From positions 1,524,606-1,588,605 of the forward strand of contig UESW01003883.1 in NCBI GenBank assembly GCA_900491605.1: DNA of 64,000 nt. The letters run 5' to 3'. The stretch's first letter is position 1. Each line of letters opens with the position of its first letter. Below, piece by piece: positions 56,737-64,000 of the stretch. The DNA is from Calamus simplicifolius. Lineage: Eukaryota > Streptophyta > Magnoliopsida > Arecales > Arecaceae. The position numbers and the translations under genes are program-made. Below the pieces are notes generated by a model. The model ran no database searches. It saw nothing but the letters and a program-made list of their open reading frames with translations, and was not told the DNA's origin.

Positions 56737-58021
56737 TCGAGCCCTTTTAGCTACCCCCACTTGCCTCCAACCGTCCAACTTTAATAATGATTATATATAT
56801 ATATATATATATTTAAAATTTAGATTGAATAATAAATTATTTTTAAATCGTTGATTAATCAGTTCAATTGAATAAACTGATTTGATAGAATCAAATATAT
56901 TATAATTAATTTTTAATTTAATAATATAAAATAATAAAATATAAATATAATTTAAATAAAAAATTTTAAAAAATTTAAAAACTAGATTGGATCAATTCGA
57001 AATCTGATCGATTTAATAATTTTTTTTAATTTTCATCGGATCATATAAAAGTTACTTTTAATAATAAAATTGGATCGAACTGATGATCGATTTTTGATTG
57101 AATCGGTTGGACCAATCGATTCGATCCGATTTTTAAAACACTGTATAGAAGAATTGTTAGAGAATAAAAATAAAAAGGGCTCTTGCTAAAATTATTGTTA
57201 TAAAGCAGGAAAATAAGAAAACTATAGATTAGAAATAGGCTGTGATTGGTCCCTCGCTTATTGGTCAGACTATAGATTGAATTTGAATTTAATTTAGATT
57301 CAATTTAGATTTAAAATTACAGCTTAAAAGAAATCTTAAATTAAGGTTGGATCGTTATTTGGCTCGGTCCAAACTCAACTCAAAGCATTGGTTCTTAATC
57401 AATATCGATTTTGATCTAAATTCAATCATAAAACTTTAAAATAAAATAAATCTTTTAAAATTTATATTATAAATTTTTAATTACTTAAGAATAGCATTCT
57501 GTCATGATAAATTTTACTGAGCAATTAGAAGTTATTTTAATTGGTTCAATCTTTGGTTCCAATGAGTTGCTATGGATCAATTCGATTGAGTTTTATGTTA
57601 GGTTTGGAGCTAGGCTTAGGTTTGGTTTTTGAAAAAAAAATAAAAAAGGATGTGAGCCCGATCTAAAGCCTCCAAAAGAATTTCAGACTGAATTTTGGAT
57701 AAGGCATGGCTTACATCCAACCTAGCCCACTTTCAGCCCTAATAGAGAGGCGTAAAATAAAGGTGTGCCTATTATATTTTTGAAAAATTTCCTTAACGAT
57801 CCTAATTTCATGAACCTTTGGCGCTTCGACGCTTTGCGGCACCGAGTCTTGTGAACATGCTTTGTGCTCAGCAACTAGTTTTCAGGTTCTGGTCCCTTGG
57901 ACATCTGGCAACCAGTATAATCTCACGCTACCATGCTAGGTTGAATAGAGTCACCTCTTACATTCCGTTCCATTTGATTTCTGACTTGTTATTGGTCACG
58001 GACCTCACGTGAATACTTTAA
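56737..58021. other. Spacer between two MULEs, with MITE copy 2
   Basis: Holds the rest of the 210-bp repeat unit (56737-56812), a MITE copy (56813-57141), then AT-rich DNA with no recognisable gene up to the next MULE-related element. Confidence 0.55.
56813..57141 (-). mobile_element. MITE family copy 2 (inverted)
   Basis: Reverse orientation of the 38367 copy, ending GATTTTTAAAACAC. Interior shares AATAATATAAAATAATAAAA and TCATCGGATCATATAAAAG with copy 3. Confidence 0.65.
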
Positions 58022-59198
58022 GAAAAAGACTTTATACATCATATTCGGTGCAGCAAATTCTACATGGGTTACACCATTTCTTCTTATTAGTTCACATGCA
58101 TCCTACATGGCTTAACATGATGGGACCAAATGGGATAGCAGAGATACAATCTTAAGTTTTGAGCGTGATATGCATTAATATCCGTTTAGCTTTTTTCTAA
58201 AATTTGTGCCTACGTTTTTTAAATGAGTGTCGTAGGTTTCCAACTAGCAGGGTGTTTTAACTTTACAACTGAAGTGTCGTAATATTTTTTCAGCCTATAC
58301 CAGAGATCTTCCAGGGATATCGTAATTTTATAACTACGGTATCGTAATTTTATAACTAGAGTGTCATAATTTTTTTGGTCATGATATCGTAAAGCTTTGC
58401 CTTAACGTTTTCTGAATGGATATCATAATTTTATAACTACGGTGTCGTAATTTTATAACTGGGGTATCGTAATATTTTTTTTGGTCTATATTAGGGATCT
58501 TCCAAGGATGTCGTAATTTTATAATTACGGTATCATAATTTTATAACCAGAGCTCGTAAAGCTTTACCTTAACGTTTTTTAAATGGGTATCATAATTTTA
58601 TAACTACGGTGTCATAATTTTACAATTAGGGTGTTGTAATATTTTTTTTTGCCTTATATTAGAGATCTTCTAGGGATGTCATAATTTTATAACTACGGTG
58701 TCATAATTTTTTTCGACCATGATGTCCTAAAGCTTTGCCTCAACGTTTTTTGAATAGGTATCCTAATTTTATAACTACGGCATCGTAATTTTATAATTGG
58801 GGTGTCATAATTTTTTTTGGCTTTTTGAATAGGTGTCATAATTTTATAACTATGGTATCGTAATTTTACAATTGGAGTATCGTACTTTTTTTCGACCGAT
58901 ATTAAAAAACTTCTTGGGATGCCGTAAAGCTTTGCCTTAATGTTTTATAATTAGGGTGCCTTATTTATAACAAAGGTATCATAATTTTACAATTAGAGTA
59001 TCATAATATTTTTTCGGAAGGCAAGTTGTCTTGTTCCATCCCATCAGAAATAACGCATCACTTGCGAATTCGTAATCATGATCCTCACTGTCCTGTCCCA
59101 TTGCATTAAAACATATAGAATTCATGTTGACTAATGAAAAGGACGATGCAATCTATGTAGAATTTATTGCATCGAAGGCCGTGTACAAAGACTTTTTC
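58022..59198. mobile_element. Non-autonomous MULE relative 1
   Basis: Left end GAAAAAGACTTTATACATC, right end (reverse complement) GAAAAAGTCTTTGTACACG, both continuing into GATGCA-rich sequence as in the 11.3 kb MULE. Flanks ATACTTTAA (58013-58021) and ATTCTTCAA (59199-59207) agree at 7 of 9 bases, as for a Mutator-type duplication. The 1.18 kb interior has no gene; it is filled with GTGTCGTAATTTTATAACTA-like repeats. Confidence 0.78.
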
Positions 59199-60493
59199 AT
59201 TCTTCAAAAAAAAAAAAAAAAAGCAGCCTTCTAGCAAATTGGCGTATGACTGGGGAGGCCTATGATTTAGATTTGTCAGGGCCCATTCCCATCTGCCAAG
59301 CCCAATACCAAGCACAAACCCGCCAACCTTATTTTTCAAGCCCAAGCACAATTTTTCCCCCATACACTAAAGATTGTTGTATGATTAATTGCTGGTAACA
59401 CTTTATTTTTCTTATTGCTAATTAGTAAAACTAATCAAAGTGAGGAAAGATAACGAATTTGGACTCTCTAATTTCAATAAAACAAGAGGATGCAGCTGTA
59501 GATGAGCCAATAATAATTGTTGACAAGGCTTAGCTTTGGATGTGTGCATAGAAAATGTCTATAAGTCACTCAATTTGATTCATGTAAGTCATTCGATTAC
59601 AATTTATATCTCTCCTACTTTTTTATCATATGGGTCTGAGCTAGCGGCTTAGATGGCTTGAAAAATAGAAGAGATATAGATTGTAACTGGATGACCTGTG
59701 TAAATCAAACTGTAACTAGGTTTCATTCTTGCGAGATAAATGTCATTGAAGTAATCATAACAACTCGTGCGGCCTTGCCATGCTATCAAGTGCAAGGTTA
59801 ATTTGCTATGCTTATCTACCAAATCTTGGGCCAGCCTTTTCAATGCATGTAGATAAGAGAAGCTGAGATATTGGAAATTTGGAACCCCACGACGAAGAGT
59901 CCATATCTTGCGAGCTCCCTTCTGTCACCCCAAGTTCAGGAAAAGAAAGTATAGAAGAACTTCTCTAGTTTTTGTCATGTGTGATGATGGCTTTATCTTG
60001 AGTGATGCTTTTCCTTGTTTTTATTTTAAATTTTCTTTCTTATTGATTTCTCTTTTTTTTTTTTTTTTTTGTTACAGCACAATGAGTGGTATTAGAGCTT
60101 CTCCTATGCACAATAGATGAAAGGTGCTCTCAAAGATGAAAGCGATCGATGTTTGGGGATTGATGTACAATGTGACTGCAAGTGACTTAACAAAAGAGGC
60201 CACAACAGGATATCGACTGGTGGATTTGGGAGGCTAGAGAGAATCTTGCAGAAAATGTAGGCCAGATGTCCATTAATTCCAAATACCAGCAAAACGGATC
60301 GAACTAAAATAGAGAGACACTTCCAGCCTAAAATATCTGCTGTCCACTTAATTTTCATTTGACAAGGCAATGCCAAGAGACCAATCAGCCTTCCATTGTT
60401 TTCCTTCTCATATGGGCTAACCCAAATGCCAGCCTGCCACCAGTAAAGCAGGAGTGCTGTTTTTTTAGGTGTAAATAATAATATTGCCCCCAG
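59199..60493. other. Spacer with a possible LTR/primer-site remnant
   Basis: No gene is defended here. TGGTATTAGAGC at 60087-60098 differs by one base from the common Copia primer site (TGGTATCAGAGC) and lies 10 bases after TTACA (60072-60076), which could be an LTR end. A TGTTGACAAGG near 59519 could be the matching start of a ~560-bp LTR. The second LTR is not seen, so this stays speculative. Confidence 0.3.
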
Positions 60494-61625
60494 GGAAAAG
60501 ACTTTGTACACCGCCTTCGATGCAGCAAGTCCTACGTGGACTGCACCGTTCTTTTTTATTGGTCCACATACGCACGACACCCATTAAAAAATGTTAAGAC
60601 ATCCCAAGAAAAAACTTACGACACCCTAGTTTTAAGTTTACGACACCGTAGTTAAAAAGTGAAGACACCCGTTCAGATCAAAAAAAAAAAAAACTCACGA
60701 CATCCTAGTTTTAAACTCACGGCACCCTAGTTTTAAGCACACCCGTTCAAAAAGGTGTCGATACATATTCCAAAAAAAAACTGAACTGGTATTAATGCAC
60801 GTCACGTCAAAATTAAATAGTTATTAAGAAAACACCCTAGTTATAAAACTAAGACATCAGTTAAAAAGCAAAAAATACTTACGACGTAGTTATAAAGCCA
60901 CGACACCCACTCGTCTACATAAATTCCAAAAAAACTGGTATTAATGCACGTCATGTCAAAATAAAGACACCTATCAAAAAAAGCAAAAAAAATACTTACG
61001 ATACCCTAGTTATAAAGCCACGACACCGTAGTTATAAAGCAATGACACCCACTCGTCTATACACAAATTCCAAAAAAAGCTGGTATTAATGTACGTCATG
61101 TAAATAAAGACACATATTAAAAAAAGCAAAAAAAGCCATGACACCGTAGTTATAAAGCCACGACATCGTAGTTATAAAGCCACGACATCCGTTCAAAAAG
61201 CAAAAAAAAAAAAAAAAAAACTCACGACATCTAGTTTTAAATTCACGACACCCTAGTTTTAAGCTTGAGACACCCATTTAGAAAAAGTATCTATACACAT
61301 ATTCCAAAAAAAAGCTGAACGAGTATTAATGCGGCTTTTTTTTGAAGTTGTGTACAGACACCTTTTTGAACGAGTGTCTTAAGCTTAAAACTAGGGTATC
61401 ATGAATTTAAAACTAGGATGTCGTGAGTTTTTTTTTTCTTTCTGAACGGATGTCTTTACTTTTTAACTACGGTGTCGTAAGCTTAAAACTAGGGTGTCGT
61501 AAGTTTTTTTCTTGGAATGTCTTAATATTTTTTAATAGGTGTCGTGCGTATGTGGACCAATAAAAACGAATGGTACAACCAACGTAGGACTTGCTGCACC
61601 GGAGGTGATATACAAAGTCTTTTCC
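60494..61625. mobile_element. Non-autonomous MULE relative 2
   Basis: Left end GGAAAAGACTTTGTACACCG, right end reverse complement GGAAAAGACTTTGTATATCA. A perfect 10-bp duplication TTGCCCCCAG flanks it (60484-60493 and 61626-61635). TIRs run ~100 bp, including GATGCAGCAAGTCCTACGTG and ATTGGTCCACATACGCACGA. The interior has GACACCCTAGTTTTAAG and reverse-oriented repeats, giving a largely palindromic 1.13 kb unit. No coding capacity. The perfect duplication suggests a recent insertion. Confidence 0.88.
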
Positions 61626-61671
61626 TTGCCCCCAGTGCTTCGTAGAAAGAGGCAGTGTCCTTTTTTTTCAA

Positions 61672-62012
61672 TGTTTTAAAAATTCAATCCGGCAATGAAC
61701 TGGCTTAATATTTGGATTGCGGGTCAATCAATTGAATCGAATAAATCAGTTTGATCCGATTGGATCAGATAATATTATAATTAATTTTTATTTTAATAAT
61801 ATAAAATAATAAAATATAAATATAAATTAAAAATTAAAAAAAATCTAAAAATCGGATTGGATCGATTCGAAACCTAGCTAGTTCAATGAATTTTTTTTAG
61901 TTTTCATCGGATCATAGAAAGATCAACTTTAATAATAAAATCAGACCGGACTGATGACCAATTTCTGATTAGATCGGTTGGATCGATCGGTCCGATCCGA
62001 TTTTCAAAACAC
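61672..62012 (-). mobile_element. MITE family copy 3 (inverted)
   Basis: Bounded by TGTTTTAAAAATTCAATCC on the left and GATCCGATTTTCAAAACAC on the right, imperfect inverted repeats of each other. The body matches copies 1 and 2. It starts 36 bp right of the flanking duplication of the MULE relative. Confidence 0.68.
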
Positions 62013-64000
62013 TGCCTTTTTTATTATTTATATTGTTGTCTAGATAACATTTTTTTAAATAATTACTTGTTGATCCGTGACAGATCGCCAAACCCAATCA
62101 AGTATGGCAATCAAATTAGACCAAATGTAAAAACTTCAACGGGAATAATGAAATTACACCAATATAAGTATTAAAAAAAAATTGAGGGTGCCAATTATTT
62201 ATCCCATGGACAATGTAAATGCATCTATATGCTTAAAGTATAGCCAATTGAAGAGGAATTTTATGATTGAATAATGGTCATGTGGTTTTTGGAGTTCCAT
62301 TGCGGTGGAGTTCCACTCAATGCTATAGTTGCTCATAAGGTACTACAGGGAATCAGCTCGCCCCCACTAGCATTATCTGCATCAACGCTAGTAAAAGCCG
62401 TGAGGCATCAAAGAGCAAGTCACTATTTCTTGGAAAGCCGTATCAGTAAAGGGCACTAGTACCCAACCTGAGAGAGTGGTGATTTGGATTTGATCCCCAT
62501 TTTTATTGGATGGAAGCCACAAGTTGGAAGCAGCGTGTTTAAAGAGACTCCAGGACTTCAAGAAAGGGGGAGAAAAGAAGAATATAGTACAAAAGCTAAC
62601 AGGAAAACAGGGAAAGAGCCACAGGATTTATAGTACAAGTTAGTGCTTGCATGAAGCCAGGGAAGGAGCCACGGCCTACCAATTCCAAATAAGTTAGGGG
62701 AGGATGCATTGTCTCACTATTGTTTCTAACTTTTGCTGCGATTCGCCATCGAACACTAGTACCATTTCATGGAAAGAGTCCAACGCCAACTCTTTTCGCT
62801 TGCGCCTGCTTGGTCTTTGACGCGTGCCATGATTGCTCCAGCATTAATGCTCAAAGCGACAGCTTACCATTAAAGTTCTTCGCTAAACCCTCCTTGAGCC
62901 TGTGTTTGAATGAAGAAAAAATTAGGAAGAAAAAAAAAAAAGTTTTTTTTGTTTAAATAATAAAAAATAGAAAGAAAAAAAAATTAGAAAAAATAAAGAA
63001 AAAAAAAAGGGTTTCACCTCTCTCTTTTTTTTTTTTTTCCTGAAGCTGAAAAGATTTTGAAAAGGAAACTTAAGAATATTTTTTTATTTTTTTTTTTCAT
63101 TTCGATATTGATCTTAAAAAAAAATTGATACATATTTTAATCATTTGTAATAAAAGTATTATTGTATTATAAATTATTAACCTTTTTTTTATTTTTCTTT
63201 CACTCTTTTAAAAAGAAAGAGAGAAAATATTTTCTTTTTATTTTTTTTTTCTTTTTACTTTTTCTTTCTTTTATTTTTTTTTTCTACTTTACTCTCCATA
63301 AAAAAAGGATAAATTTATATTTGTAACGTTCTGAACCCTGTGTGTGTTTATAGCCCAAACTTGGACCTTTCTTCGTGTTGGAATCCACCGTATCATGTCA
63401 TAGATGATGTTCATGTCGGAGGACCGGCATCTCCCAGACACGATCTACTCATCTGCACATAAAAATATTGGCGTTAGGATTCTTGGCCACTTTTACGTGT
63501 GAAGCACATCGTAAATATTTGATCAATATATTTTCATGTCCAAGCATCAAACTTTACAATTAACCCTCCTTTTTTCCCTCATAATGAAAGCAGATGGGAT
63601 TTGTTGGCGAGGATGGACAATAAATTTCAAACTCATTCTTCAGATGTGATGATGATGATGATGATCATCATCATTATCATTATTATTACTATCATATGTA
63701 AGGTATATACTTAAACAATAAAATAAAAAACACGAGGAAACATGAGATCTAGTAGCATGCTTAAGGAGGTTGTATCAGCAAAAAAAAAAAAAAAGGCCAA
63801 CCAGTCAGCAACTTGCATTGCGAAGCAAGTGTATTTGGTGCTGGCTATGCTTTATTTAAAAAGAAAAACCATGAGCTAGCCGTATGAACTAAGGGTTAAG
63901 AAAGTGATCTGATCTTAAATTTGATTACATCCTGATGAGGGTTAAAATCATCATTATATCAATATTCGTGCGCGCGATAAAAAGGTTGAGATCACTTTTA
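62013..64000. other. AT-rich intergenic DNA, no gene seen
   Basis: Long T and A runs (62925-63300), pyrimidine-rich tracts and short chance frames. The frame near 62720-62956 runs into poly-Lys from an A-run and is not convincing. Confidence 0.5.
63646..63690. repeat. (GAT)n/(ATC)n palindromic microsatellite
   Basis: Six or more GAT triplets are followed by CATCATCATTATCATTATTATT, so the tract is both a trinucleotide microsatellite and a potential hairpin. Confidence 0.8.

Noticed and set aside
60104..60580. 158-codon minus-strand open frame
   Set aside because: It spans the border of a MULE insertion at 60494, so it cannot be one ancestral gene, and the rest matches no family I know.

Overview
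This 64 kb window is nuclear DNA of a flowering plant. It is gene-poor and made mostly of nested, decayed transposable elements. The plant assignment rests on spliced plant-type genes, Ty1/Copia and Tat-type Ty3/Gypsy retrotransposons with dual RNase H, FAR1-type Mutator-like elements (MULEs) and plant LINEs. A monocot such as a palm is my guess; the sequence alone does not prove it. All calls come from reading the sequence by eye; no database search was run.

Layout. 1-207 is the last exon of an unidentified plus-strand gene. 2635-6712 is the one clear host gene: a minus-strand PLAC8/DUF2985 membrane protein with a long 5' leader intron and one apparent 1-bp deletion in its coding region. 7978-15449 is a degenerate Copia element with both LTRs. 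Its gag is interrupted by a hAT-like fragment carrying CCCTAA tracts. 15452-15997 is a small terminal-inverted-repeat element abutting the Copia LTR. 16250-16912 is a truncated LINE.

17418-34313 is a 16.9 kb Tat-lineage Gypsy element on the minus strand. Gag-pol occupies only 27511-32813. The other ~8.7 kb, between pol and the 3' LTR, holds an antisense spliced gene of the gypsy-type putative transposase family, two diverged copies of an unfamiliar antisense coiled-coil ORF with their own TATA boxes, and arrays of hairpin-forming minisatellites. The LTRs carry hairpin minisatellites too. 35864-37590 is a deletion derivative of a related Gypsy element.

38760-44928 is a near full-length LINE on the minus strand with a 12-bp target duplication. 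45461-56736 is an 11.3 kb MULE with long terminal inverted repeats. It has a spliced Ulp1-like protease gene (plus strand) and a FAR1-type transposase gene (minus strand) facing each other, separated and flanked by large tandem arrays built on a GGTGTCGTA-like core. Two small non-autonomous relatives (58022-59198 and 60494-61625) have related ends and the same core repeats. A ~330-bp MITE family occurs three times (38367, 56813, 61672). The last 2 kb is AT-rich with no gene seen.

The strongest candidates for something undescribed are the antisense mini-gene and hairpin-array region of the large Gypsy element, and the iterated-core arrays shared by the Ulp1 MULE and its small relatives.
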